Positions 13,776 to 24,133 of a DNA stretch of 64,000 nucleotides are shown here, piece after piece. Location: the NCBI GenBank assembly GCA_028023455.1, contig JAQFVV010000989.1, forward strand, positions 62,001 through 126,000. Direction: 5' to 3'. Below the pieces are notes generated by a model that did no database searches, was not told the DNA's origin, and saw only the letters and a program-made list of their open reading frames with translations. The translations under genes were made by a program, and so were the position numbers. Source of the stretch: Epiperipatus broadwayi. Its lineage: Eukaryota; Onychophora; Udeonychophora; Euonychophora; Peripatidae. Numbering within the stretch: position 1 is the first letter of the stretch; every line of letters begins with the position of its first letter.

Positions 13776-14427
13776 GACTAAGAAAAAATATACAATATTT
13801 TCCTGATAAATATGTATATATTTTAAATCAAATTGGAATAATAGCCACATGCGATTTCATTATTAGACGGGAAGTTAAAAAGAGTTTTGTATTAACTTAT
13901 TAATTTTGTCTTTTAATTTCTACTCTTAATGATTTGAAATTAAGATAGTTAGATTTTTGCAAATTTGGGTAGACAAATCATGTAGCAAAGAATAAATAAA
14001 TAATTGGGGTTTTTTTTTTTTGTAATTATATTTGCCTGAATAAATGTCTTCAATATATATATAGCACATTAATTGTATTTAGAAATACAAAGTTTGAATA
14101 AAGACGCATAGGTATAAAGAATCATCTAACCTATTAAGTTGCAAGTTGATGAAAATATTGATGTCAAAACTATTCTAAACACAAGCACAAATTAAAATAA
14201 TTCTTAGATCTTAAAAGCTAATAGATAAACATACCACAATTAATAGTAATATGTATATGGTTTGAAAAAACTCTAAACATGGCAATGCTTAACGCTAGTT
14301 AAAACTCAAATATAGTATGTAAATAGAAGCTAGTGTTATAATATTATAACAGTGCTACTTGTATTTAAAAATACAAAGTCTGAATCAACCAACATACATA
14401 AGAGGAAATTTATGTTTTGCTTAATTC

Positions 14428-14770
14428 AAGCTTTGTTTATATAAATTCTGAGAGAGATAGAATTCAATATCTCTTTCAAATTGTCTCCAACCTTTAAACC
14501 ATGGTTTCATGCTAGTTGGCTCATGTCAGTAAAGGGTAGAAAGACTAGAAACCAGATCTAAACATCAACTCTATAATCAGCATTTATGAAACTCATTTCT
14601 ATCAGCCTGAAAACCTGAATTTTTCAGATACGTAAATATCTTCAAATCCAGTCAAACAAACTAGTCTTTCCACCCTTTAATGATGTGAACCAACTAGCTT
14701 GAAACCATGGTTTAAAGGTTGGAGACAATTTGAAAGAGATCTCTCTCAGTGTTTATGTAAACAAAGCTTG
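14428..14770. mobile_element. Foldback element, about 115-bp arms
   Basis: The left arm starts CAAGCTTTGTTTAT-TAAA and runs to about 14547 (GACTAG). The right arm runs from 14661 (CTAGTCTTTCC) to 14770 (ACAAAGCTTG). The arms share long exact blocks, for example CAACCTTTAAACCATGGTTT, in inverted order. The loop of about 113 bp is unrelated. This is a non-autonomous foldback/MITE type repeat, and no transposase is present. Confidence 0.8.
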
Positions 14771-15811
14771 ATAGTGGGTTACTGGTAAAGCTCCATCTAG
14801 TGATCATAAAATGCAAGCTATAGCAAGTTACGAAATTTATAACTTATTTTGTTTATCATATATATATATAACTTTTTTAGCAGTGCATCTTACATCTTAG
14901 CCCATTGCTGTTGTACAGAATATATTGTTTCATGTTCTAGTACATTCTGGTAAGCCTTCTTTTACACACTATTAAGGGAAAGTTAATCAAGCTATGGATA
15001 CAAAAAATATCTTGTTCCCAAAAACATAGATATATTTCCTGATTAACTGGCCTACTAATCATTATAACCTACACTGCCAGTGGAATCAGCTTTTTATTTA
15101 TTTTAATAAAGGCATCAGGATTCATACAAGAATCCTCTGAAATCTATCATGCCACACATCGTAAATTAAAAAGAAAATAATTTATAAGATCGGTATTAGA
15201 TTTCCCATAACTGCATTTTTTTAGAATGTTACTCCTGGGGCTTAATTGACAAATATTGGCAAAGGTAAATTATACATTCAAATTCTAACAAACTAATATT
15301 AATAAATTTAATAATTAACATTAATAACACACAATGAATAGTTGATATTAAAAATAAATATTTTATTCTAGCAAATTACAATATTAAAACACAAATTGCT
15401 AATAAGTTGGAAAGACTACATGCATGCTAATCCAAACATGAGTCAATTAATTAAAACAGTTTCACTATTAAAGTTCACTTCCAAGTTTCTTCTAGAAAGT
15501 TCTTTAAATGAAAGTCTCTTGAATAAAAAAATTAATGTCTCTATCAGGATTATATTATAAGCTTAATTTAGTCACAATTGGGATATAAATAATGTTACTG
15601 GTAAGGTTTGTAGTATGCATTTTGAAGAGCCCATTGAAGTTAACTAGTTTTACTCCATCAACATTTTTGTAGGTTGTTGATTACCATGCATGGTTAGACA
15701 TGTTTTGGTCCATCCTAAAGGCTAGTCATGAAAGCTTTTCTGGGGTTGACAGTCTTCATGATGAATGATGCCAAAAGCTTTGGTCCACTCCAGCATGAAG
15801 AATTGTTTCAG

Positions 15812-15850
15812 TATAGAGTTGTCCTGGATCTTTCATGATCCAGGACTAGT
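15812..15850. repeat. Short perfect hairpin
   Basis: GTCCTGGATC and GATCCAGGAC (about 15818-15843) are perfect reverse complements around a six-base loop and are followed by a poly(A) run. This could be the end of a small repeat. The surrounding 15600-15860 region is less AT-rich than average and repeats phrases such as TTTTGGTCCA, but I cannot name an element. Confidence 0.6.
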
Positions 15851-16822
15851 CAAAAAAAAAAAAAACAGACAAGAGATCGTTTGAAGTTTTTCTGACCTTT
15901 TATATTCATGATCAGTTTTTAGACTTCACTGCACATCTATTTTCTTTTGTTATTTTATCAGAATACCAGATAATAATCCAGTACATTCTTTCTTAAATTT
16001 AAGTTACAAAGTTTTTTTTAGCATAATTCTGCCATCTTTAATCAGCTTCCAAAAAAAAAGTTTTAATGATGGTAATCTTTTACTTCAGAATTTTTCTTTT
16101 TATTTGATTATTAATCTGCATGTCATTTATTCTTTCCAATTTTAACTTTTATTTTAATCAAAGTAATAATTTGAAACAAAAAAATTAACTCTCATCGTAC
16201 ATTTTAAAAAAATAAATTACGCTAAGAAAAATAAAATTTTAATATGACTTTTTAAAGATTTTTTTTTCTTTTAAATTTATCTTTTTTTTTTCTAGCTTTT
16301 ACCAAATGCCAATATATTTGACCAAATATAAAAAAATGGTACAATTTATATGTCATTATCATTTCTATCATTAAAAACCAACTGCAGAATGAAGGTCTTT
16401 CCAAGTACAGTTCTCTTCTCTGATCTCTAGTCTCTCTTCACTACATCACTTTAGCATACTTTCTCATTTCATTCATCCAACTTACATCTAGTTTTTTTCT
16501 AGGTTTTTTTATTATTCATTGGAATCCAGTTTAGGATTTCAAGTGTTGATCTATTATCATCTCTTCTAGTAATATATCCAGCCCAATTAAAATCTCTTAG
16601 ATCTTTCAATGTTGTCAGAAACACCTGTTTCTTTTCTCATCCATGTGCCTCATTTTCAATCTCCTCTTATTCCTAACATGCATTTTTTATGATAATTATG
16701 CATTTCTCCATAATTTTGAGTGATTTGGAGTTTTTGCATTACTCTTCCATTAAGTGTCTAGATCTCATATCCATAAGTAAGCATTTACTAAAAAGCTTCA
16801 TTTTCAAATCCATAGTCATATT

Positions 16823-17440
16823 TACAGTAGCAAACTTTCCATACAGTAGTGCTACCTAGTGCAATCCTTAGTAATCAATGCATGCAGCAATATTTGTCCA
16901 TAATTCTCCATCTAGTACTTACTCATTCAATAGCCTCAGACTAGTTTCTAGATAGTGGCTTTCATCAGTAAGGGGGTTTGAATCTGAGAGCACTGTACCT
17001 AGACCTGGTGACCATGTGATGTTTTCTTGGTTTTATACCATTTTGGTCTATGGGATAATGGTTACTAGGGCTTTTTATAAATCAAGGACATCAAAATTTA
17101 TAAATTCTGAACTGAAATAAGATCTATATGATTATATGGGTGAATGAACTTGGATTGAAAATATTAATGTGTTTTCATCTTGAAATCCTAGCTTTATAGA
17201 TAGGTAAATAGGTAAAAGGTGGCTTCTGAAGGGTTGCATTAGATTCTTAGATCTAGGTGCAGTGCCCTCAGATTCAATGTTTCTCCTTGATTAAACCACA
17301 AATTAGAAACTAGCCTGAAAATATTGGCTAAGTAGCTACTAGATGGGGAATTTATGCACATATCTTACTGTATCCATTGATTACTACAGATTACACTAGT
17401 TGGGATTACTATATGGAGAGTTTTCTACTAATAATAACAG
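16823..17440. mobile_element. Hammerhead-bearing repeat family A, two units in inverted orientation
   Basis: 16823-17020 is a minus-strand copy and about 17030-17440 a plus-strand copy of the repeat also found at 19652-20376 and 61712-61923. They share CCATACAGTAGTG, CAATCC-AGTAATCAATG, CAGACTAGTTTCT and CTGAGAGCACTG. The pair is inserted into the C-terminal part of the reverse-transcriptase half of the LINE. I could not find a convincing target-site duplication, and the plus arm is badly decayed (its hammerhead core is lost; only GAAAC near 17306 remains). Confidence 0.75.
16933..16974 (-). ncRNA. Hammerhead ribozyme motif, family A, core intact, weak stem II
   Basis: On the minus strand: CTGATGA (16968-16962), a 13-base segment that pairs poorly, GAAA (16948-16945), then CTAGTC (16944-16939). 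Stem I pairs CCTTA with TGAGG. All core bases of a type I hammerhead are kept and the cleavage triplet would be GUC, but stem II has only about two good pairs, so activity is doubtful. Confidence 0.6.
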
Positions 17441-19817
17441 CTAAGCAAAAGAATATTGCTGGTTTTATATATAGCCATATTTGATTTTAAAATTGTTATT
17501 TCTGCTTAAAACACTCCAATTAAGTTTAATTCTATGATTAATTTTATCCATTTGTTTCTATCTGTATTGATAAGCTGACCAAGACATATTGTATCCATTG
17601 AACATTACTTTAGTTTTTTTTTATCATTTAGCTTTAGTCCTACTTTCTTATTTTCATCTTATATTTCTAGTAAAATATTTTAAAACTCTGAAGCACTATT
17701 TGCAAAAACAATTACATTATCGACAAAATCTGGGGGACTTAATAATTTCTATTTACTTTTACTTCGTTAACTTTCTATTTAATCCACAAAATACTTCTTG
17801 CAAAACTGCTGCAAAAAATTTTGATAATATGGAATCACCCTGACATACATTTTTCTCAATGTTAATCTTCTTAGTATCATTATGTAATCTAATTATTACT
17901 GTTGCATTTTTATAAATATTCTTCAGAATATCACAATATCCTGGATCTATACCTTGATGATCCAATGCTTTAATCACTGAAGAAATGCTTATAGAATCAA
18001 ATGACTTTTCATAAAATCCAAATCATAATAGCAACTCATATTCTTTAGTCCTTTCTATAATTTCTCTCACTACTTGGATATGACACACTGTACTAAAACA
18101 AATTTTAACCCCAGCTTATTCTTTTGGTTGATTAATATCCAATGTTCACAGTAGAAAAGTCTGTGATTTTTAATGTCTTTTTTATCATCTTTTTAAAATA
18201 TTAATACTGCATTCTTATAATCATCTGGTACATCTTTATCATAACTTTGCCTCAAACTTTTCTATTTCTTTACCTGCTTTTTTCCAGATATTGATTATAA
18301 GTCCATCATTACCTGGACATTTTTGTTCTTTACAAATTTAATTATGTCTCATTTCTTTTTTTAAAATCCTGGACAATTCTAAAACTATAGTAGTTGTGAG
18401 GCTGCAGAAAATAATTTTCTGTTAACTGAAAAAAGAAACTTGAATTCCTCTTGGAGGTTTTCTAAACAGGGCAAATTCCTAATGTTCACTCCATACATTT
18501 TTCCATTACAGCAGTCATACTATGTGATTATTCACATTGTATATGAACATAGATAAACTGCTCAAGAACACACATTGTCCATATTGGTGAGTTTATTGTT
18601 TTTTTACCTCTGAGGTTAAGATAAAAAAACACCAAAGTCTTTTTTTGTCAGTTGACTAATAGATCTTAACTGATATATTAGATGAGTTCTCTTGAAGTTA
18701 GAATGAGTGAATGTGTGAGTGAATTTTTTTAAAATAGATATTTACAATCATGGCAGACAAAAATTAATCATGGCCTTTATTCCCAAAAGGCTGTAATATC
18801 ATCAGCCAATGCAGTGGTTGGTTGTTGGAGTCAGAGGGTATTAAGAATCTCCTGAATGTGAAACCAGGCTGTCATTTGATAACTATTTTTATTTAGATAA
18901 TTACAACTGCAGATCACTTTCAAGTGAAAAAAGATTGCAAGAATTTGAAACTGACCTATCTAATATTAAATGGAACATTATTGGAATTTATGAAGTTAAT
19001 AAAATGTAATGAGACAATTGAATTAAAAAAGGGTCATGGGTTGTTCTACAAAGGCTCAAACATTGGAAATACAATTGAACTGGGATTTATTATAAATAAA
19101 AAATGGAATAACATTTTTGAGATTAGTGGTGCATCAGAAAGAGTGGAAAGATTAATTAATTAATGTAATAGCAGATATAAAATGCAGATAATTCAGGTTT
19201 ATGTCCCAACAAGTTCTCATTATAGTGAAGAAATAGAGGATTGTTGTATAGATATATAAAATGTTTTTGATCAGAACAAACAACATTTTAAAATTATAGA
19301 AACCTTTAATGCTAGAATTGGTAAACAATTAAAAAATGAAAGTGATGTAGGTAAATTTAATTATGGTGATAAAAATGAGAGCAGCCAGCATTTTGTGGAA
19401 TTGGCAAAAAAAAGAAAAACTTTATATTATAAATTTTCTTTTTAAGAGAAATATTAAATGGAAATGAGTGGAAGTATTCAAATAAAGGTATAGCAGACTG
19501 AGATTATATTTTAGTAACAAAAAATATGTATCCCAAGTTTGTAATGTTATTAATAAATTCAATCCAAGAAGTAATCATCAATTAATGAAATGTAAGATAC
19601 ATGATAATGCATAACTAGAGAGATGAAAATTATTAAGAAAGACAATACTTAAACCACTAAACATCACATGATCACTATCTCATACTAGTTAATAATTGTT
19701 ATTAAACAAGGCAAAACTCTCTCCATACAGTAGTGCCACCCTGTACCAATCAGAGTAATCAATGGATGCCAGAAGGCATGTGAATAAAATCCCTATCTAA
19801 TGCCTACTCATCCAATA

Positions 19818-19859
19818 TCCCCAGACTAGTTTCTGACTTGTGGCCATCATCAGTGAGGA
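19818..19859 (-). ncRNA. Type I hammerhead ribozyme, family A, complete core
   Basis: On the minus strand: stem I 5' strand TCCTCA (19859-19854); core CTGATGA (19853-19847); stem II TGGC-CACAA-GTCA (19846-19834, four pairs including one G-U); core GAAA (19833-19830); stem III/loop CTAG; then the cleavage triplet GTC ending at 19824. Stem I 3' strand TGGGGA (19823-19818) pairs with TCCTCA over six positions. An outer helix ATCC/GGAT lies beyond an internal loop. All invariant hammerhead bases are present. The palindrome ACTAGT at stem III would allow a two-molecule (dimeric) fold, as proposed for other short-stem-III hammerheads. Self-cleavage is inferred. Confidence 0.85.
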
Positions 19860-20273
19860 GCCTCGGATCTGAGAGCACTGCACTTAGATCTTAGGATCTA
19901 ATGCAACTCTACAGCAACCACCTTTTATCTCCACTTAACTACAAAGCTATGAGAATGAAATTGAAAACACAATAATATTTCAATCTAAGCTCAATAGCTT
20001 ATATAGTCATATGGATCTGAATTCAATTTAGTACCCATACATTTTGATGGCTTTAGCTCTTTAATAACCATAGCCACCACTATCCTATTAGGCAGGATTG
20101 GTGTTAAACCACTAAATATCACATGATCACTATTTCATACTAGCACATAATTGTTATTAAACAAGGCAAAAACTCTCTCCATACAGTAGTGCCACTCTGT
20201 GTCAATCAGAGTAATCAATGGATGCCAGAAAGTGTGTGCATAAAATCTCTATCTAATGCCTACACATCCAATA

Positions 20274-20315
20274 TCCCCAGACTAGTTTTTGGCTTGTGGC
20301 CATCATCAGTGAGGA
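20274..20315 (-). ncRNA. Hammerhead ribozyme motif, family A, G12 mutated
   Basis: This is the second monomer of the same insertion. It has CTGATGA (20309-20303), a perfect four-pair stem II (TGGC/GCCA), stem I TCCTCA/TCCCCA-complement and ACTAGTC. The base expected to be G of GAAA is A (plus-strand T at 20289). That G is invariant in hammerheads, so this copy is predicted to be inactive. Confidence 0.75.
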
Positions 20316-21261
20316 GCCTTGGATCTGAGAGCACTGCACTTAGATCTTAGGATGGAGAGAGTATTTTGCCTTGTTTAAAGACAATACTTACAGTTGATAT
20401 TCCTAATCTTCAGGGACATTCTAGTGAATTTAAATTAGAACTTGCAAATTGTTTTCAAATATTAACAGATTTTGAACATGATTCAGATTTGAATGAAATC
20501 AATAGAAAGATAACTGATACACTTTTAAAAGCTATAACAAAGATATGTGGTACAAAAAAGCAGTTGTTGACCAATGAAATTTTACTAAAACAAAACAATT
20601 TAATGAAGCATTAAGAAGAACTGAATGACTTAAATTTTGTAAAATCGTATGAAAAAGAGTTGTTAGTGATATAAGAAGGTTTAATTGTGAACTAGCAAGG
20701 AAAACTACAGAAGATAATAAAAATCTCAAGAGTGTAAAACATCAACTTGGCCTTAGCCTTAATAGGAAACATTTCTGCAATAAAAAAAAGATAGAACTAT
20801 TACCAAAAAGAGAGATAGCATCATGAAATGTGTGGCCAAGTTCTATCAATAATTATTTAGCAATAAAGAACAAGAAAGAATGATAATACAATATATAAAC
20901 TTTTGCCATTCTGTATAATTATAATAATAAATGTGTTTTTGCCCTCCATATGCATCCACAAAATGAGAAGATAATTTAATTTATTTAACCATGATTTTCG
21001 TTTAAAGGTGATCTGGTTCCCATTCTTAGATTATTGTGAGCTGCCACTATATATAAATGTAATAATAGGAAACTATACAATACCACAAGTTTAAGTTTTT
21101 TTAGTATATGTTTACACATATATAATCTTTGTTTTAGAGAAATTTTATTGCATGATCAATTATAAGTAGAAATCAAAAAAAAAATTTCTTTATGCAGACT
21201 AATTTCTTTTATGTAAATTGGAGAAAATTTAAGTCATTTTTGATGTTAAAAAGTAATAGTT

Positions 21262-21350
21262 TATTGCTTGGGAATTCATAATAAGTTTGAACAATCCATA
21301 CATCATGAGGTTCAGAATCTACCACGTTACCATTATACCAAGCCATGTAA
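21262..21350 (-). repeat. SINE-like repeat, family 2 (tRNA-like head), copy 2
   Basis: The minus strand reads GCTTGGTATAATGGTAACG (A-box-like TGGTATAATGG), then about 40 bases later GGATTGTTCAAACTTA (B-box-like). It ends TATGAATTCCCAAGCAATAA, the same end as the copy at 13418-13525. The tRNA cloverleaf itself is poor, so it is a tRNA-derived repeat or pseudogene and not a functional tRNA. Confidence 0.5.
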
Positions 21351-22689
21351 GATGTTATTGATATTTGCATTATTTCTAATACATAAATGATTATACATTG
21401 CATGAAATGCATTTACTTCTGTAGAAAGCCATTATCATGTGCTATTAAAGTATTATATAAATATATAATTACACTTTGATACTCTGCCATTCTAAATATA
21501 ATGGAAAAAATAATAAGAGTTTAAGTATAAAATTAGTTATGTTTAGATTTATTGTGGCAGGTATACTTTCCATACTTTCATGTCATGTTTATAGTTAGTC
21601 TGCCGAGATCATTAATTTTTTGCTGATTTGAATGCTATTTGATTTTTGGCTCATTTCATATTTATTTTGTGTAATGAACCATGCCTCCTTTATTTTATGT
21701 TTGTCATGGTTTCTAGGCTGTATTCTTATGATTATGGTAAATCCAATAAATTGCAACTAAATGTATGAATCACAGTTTAGTTTTTAATTTAAATATTAAA
21801 TAATAAATATCTGCAGAAATGCTTTCAATTGTTTGGACACAATCTTTGTCAACTACTTCTAAAATTAATTCCACAATTCACTATTATTTTCCAAGCTTCA
21901 TGAATTTTTATACTAGCATCTTATCTATAAGCAAATTCTTTCTCCATCAACAGAAGGAGGAATTTGCTTAAATAAAGAAGATTTGAGCATTTTTTCATAT
22001 TTGTTTTATCCTAAAGTGAAGAATACTAGATACCCACATATAAACAAATAATGGGTATTTATTTGGAATGGTAAAAGACCAGTAGTTATCTGAGAAAATA
22101 TTCTAAGCCTGATTATGACTTCAATATTTTCTAATTTTTACCTGGCCTGAATTCAAACTTCATGTGATAAATAAATAAAATTCAAATTGATTTATGTTTT
22201 TTGAGAGTTCATAAGAAATTAAGCACTGAAAGTTTTAGAAGTACAATTTACATGAGTATTTTACAGTCAGAATATTATATTGTATCGCTTTAAACTATGC
22301 AGTGGATTTTAAGTGAAGATTGTATCAGGTGGCTCTATTATTTCTGTAATACAACATATTTGTGCACATGTGTCAAAAAAGGTAAATCTATGAAAGATAG
22401 AATTTTATAAAGAATATGAGTAAAGAAAAAAAAATAATGTTTGGTAAATTTGATTTTTTATTAAATTTTAAAAAAAATATTTACTTATTTTATGCTTCTA
22501 TCTATTTTTCTTCATCTTCACGTATGTATCAAAGTATTTCTCTACTCAAAAAAATCAAAAGCATTCACATCATATGTAATATAAAAGTAGCCATGTGTAA
22601 GAGAAATAATGGAATTATTTCTTTCTTTGGGATTTGTAAAAGTTTAAGCACCAAATTGACAGAGCTGGAAATCTAATTCTTATTCTTGG

Positions 22690-23180
22690 GCTCCAAAATT
22701 TGTCATTTTACCTATATAAAATATTCTGTGAATGTAGAAAGATATATATTGGTGAGATCAGTCACTCTATTGAAAAGCAATTGAAAAAGCATGAACTGTA
22801 TCTAAAGTAGCAGACAATGCATGTACCAATGAACATATACAAAAATATTGAATAGAGAAGAAAATTAAAGAAGCTCCCCACATTGCAATTGGTAAATAAC
22901 TTCATTAGTTAACTTAGTAGGATAATATATCATGTCTGAAAGTGATGCTGACTGTTGCTCTGTTGATTCTAAACATTAATTTAAATTTAATATTTCACAA
23001 ATATAAAGATCCCTGTCAATTCTCATTCTAGTAATGTCACTAGTCAGACCAGCAGTGCCTAAGAAGAGAGGCTAATAATATCACTCAAAACATTGTGTTA
23101 TTTATACTAACTTGCATGCTATTACTAACAGTTGAATATATTTAGAAAGTGTCCAATATTTCTAAAGACATTCAATATTA
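22690..23180 (+). mobile_element. Penelope-like element fragment, third copy
   Basis: LYKIFCECRKIYIGEISHS (about 22715-22775) is the GIY-YIG start and keeps YIGE. Then come an LKKHEL-like helix, EKKIKE-like basic residues and, after decay, the shared non-coding tail: CACTAGTCAGACCAGCA, ATTACTAACAGTTGAATATATTT and AAAGACATTCAATA. It has frameshifts and stops and is 5' truncated. Confidence 0.7.
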
Positions 23181-23703
23181 GATATTTTGAAATAGTCTAA
23201 CATATAATTAATATCAAATAATCCTAGCCAGCACAATACGTTTCAATACCCAACTCTATACTGCTTCAGTTTTTCCTGTCAGATCTATACATTTATGAAG
23301 CAAATTTGCTTGGTTTTTAAACATTTTAGAATGCTGTTAATATGATAGTATTAAAAAAGAATTAAATGATAGATGCTTCATAAGTCTCAATTGGAACAAA
23401 AATCCATGTTTACTAAATCCAGTCCAAAACTCATCACAAAAAAGACCATTAGCCAGAATCTAATCGAGGAGGGGGGGGTAATGAAAATGCTCTAGTTAGA
23501 AATGTGATAAAACTAATATTTATTGGTTATTTAATTTTACAATAAGTATCGGGGCTGTTAGATGAATAGGATTTTATTAACTGCAAATTATGTAATTGGT
23601 AAGTATTAATTTTTCATTTGTTTTGTTTTATCTAATAGAATATATGTTACTTATTTTCGATAGATCAGCTCAATCATCTGCCTATATATATTTATAATTA
23701 TAG

Positions 23704-23877
23704 TTTGATGCATTTACTCAAGAGCATGCTAATGAAGTGGAATTAGACAGTCCTGCATTTCAACGCAGTCTGGAACTCATTAGTCAGAATATATATTGGC
23801 AACAAAATTTTAGAAACACTATTGTAGAGTGGTTGCGTCAACATACGAACGGAGGAGCAATCTGCCATGACAACTAG
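23704..23877 (+). CDS. M1 aminopeptidase gene 1, terminal exon with stop
   Basis: The acceptor TAG is at 23701-23703. The exon is in phase 0 with exon 11531-11612 and reads FDAFTQEHANEVELDSPAF through LISQNIYWQQNFRNTIVEWL to the stop TAG at 23875-23877 (57 residues). The pattern I-x-x-N-I-x-W-x-x-x-N-x-x-x-I-x-x-W-L is the hallmark last helix of aminopeptidase N/ERAP proteins. The protein ends a few residues later (HTNGGAICHDN) with no hydrophobic tail, so a GPI anchor is not indicated for this isoform. Confidence 0.92.
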   Translation, partial: FDAFTQEHANEVELDSPAFQRSLELISQNIYWQQNFRNTIVEWLRQHTNGGAICHDN

Positions 23878-24127
23878 ATTTGTGGATGTGCAGCATTAAA
23901 CTCTCATCATAACTGTTGTAAATATTTTATAGAAATTTTAAACTATTGCATATTTTATCATCTAAATAATGTATGTTCTAAATGAATTTCATTTTATTAA
24001 TATTAAGTAATCCAATCAAATTATTCTTAATCGTTAGTCCTGAGTTTTTAGATTAGGATGCATATCAACTTTTGTTGTAGCTATTTTTATGTTTTCTTGT
24101 TTTATTTTTAAAATGTATATTGATGTA

Positions 24128-24133
24128 AATAAA
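24128..24133 (+). promoter_or_regulatory. Poly(A) signal of aminopeptidase gene 1
   Basis: AATAAA lies 251 bp after the stop codon and is followed within about 40 bases by T-rich sequence. It is the first canonical hexamer after the stop that is placed like a cleavage signal, giving a 3' UTR of about 270 bases. In such AT-rich DNA the hexamer also occurs by chance. Confidence 0.6.

Larger units (their letters stand above)
16390..18420 (-). mobile_element. RTE-type LINE, reverse-transcriptase half (pseudogene, interrupted)
   Basis: On the minus strand, 18370-18180 reads, with frame breaks, KNK-PGNDGL-like and VPDDYKNAVLIF-KDDKKDIKNH, typical of the fingers of RTE-clade reverse transcriptase. 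At 17977-17759 comes IRLHNDTKKINIEKNVCQGD then FAAVLQEVF. About 17735 gives FVDNVIVFA, a degraded YxDD-type active site (normally F-A-D-D). Then comes VGLKLNDKKTKVMFNGY near 17640. After an insertion (about 16823-17440) the C-terminal part resumes at about 16800-16400 with WAGYITRRDDNRST and EILNWIP, matching the W-GH-R-D-RW-W-P tail of this clade. Several frameshifts and stops make it non-functional. Confidence 0.8.
19652..20376 (-). mobile_element. Retrozyme-like tandem repeat (family A) inserted in the LINE
   Basis: The 725-bp insertion is flanked by the identical 14-mer AAAGACAATACTTA at 19638-19651 and 20377-20390. Removing the insert and one 14-mer restores the LINE frame (KLLRKTIL then TVDIPNLQ). 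Inside, a unit is repeated in direct order with a 456-bp period (19697-19920 and 20158-20355), giving about 1.6 copies. Each unit holds a hammerhead motif on the minus strand. The minus-strand 5' end (TTTGCCTTG on plus, 20365-20373) is complementary to an internal block, AAACAAGGCAAAA. No open reading frame. Tandem hammerhead monomers bounded by a short target duplication match what is described for animal retrozymes; the name is inferred from this architecture. Confidence 0.8.
18900..20890 (+). mobile_element. RTE-type LINE, endonuclease half (pseudogene, interrupted)
   Basis: The plus strand reads SEKRLQEFETDLSNIKWNII then NETIELKKGHGLFYKG and LGFIINKKW (about 18910-19110). Then comes YQMQIIQVYVPTSSHYSEE (around 19180). 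This is the apurinic endonuclease-like domain order of RTE-clade LINEs. Beyond a 725-bp insertion it resumes as TVDIPNLQGHSSEFKLELAN and continues to LFSNKEQERM near 20885, just short of where the reverse transcriptase would begin. Frameshifts and stops abound. Together with the minus half at 16390-18420 it accounts for most of one element, with the two halves in opposite orientation. Confidence 0.8.

Noticed and set aside
20158-20380. Family A unit as a DNA transposon with 24-bp terminal inverted repeats
   Set aside because: AAACAAGGCAAAA..CTCTCTCCAT is inverted at the two ends of this unit, but the actual insertion boundaries (14-bp duplication at 19638 and 20377) enclose a longer tandem structure with hammerheads, which fits an RNA-mediated element better.
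21262-21350. Functional tRNA gene on the minus strand
   Set aside because: A- and B-box-like sequences exist but acceptor and anticodon stems do not pair well, and a related sequence with the same ends occurs at 13418-13525, so it is a repeat.
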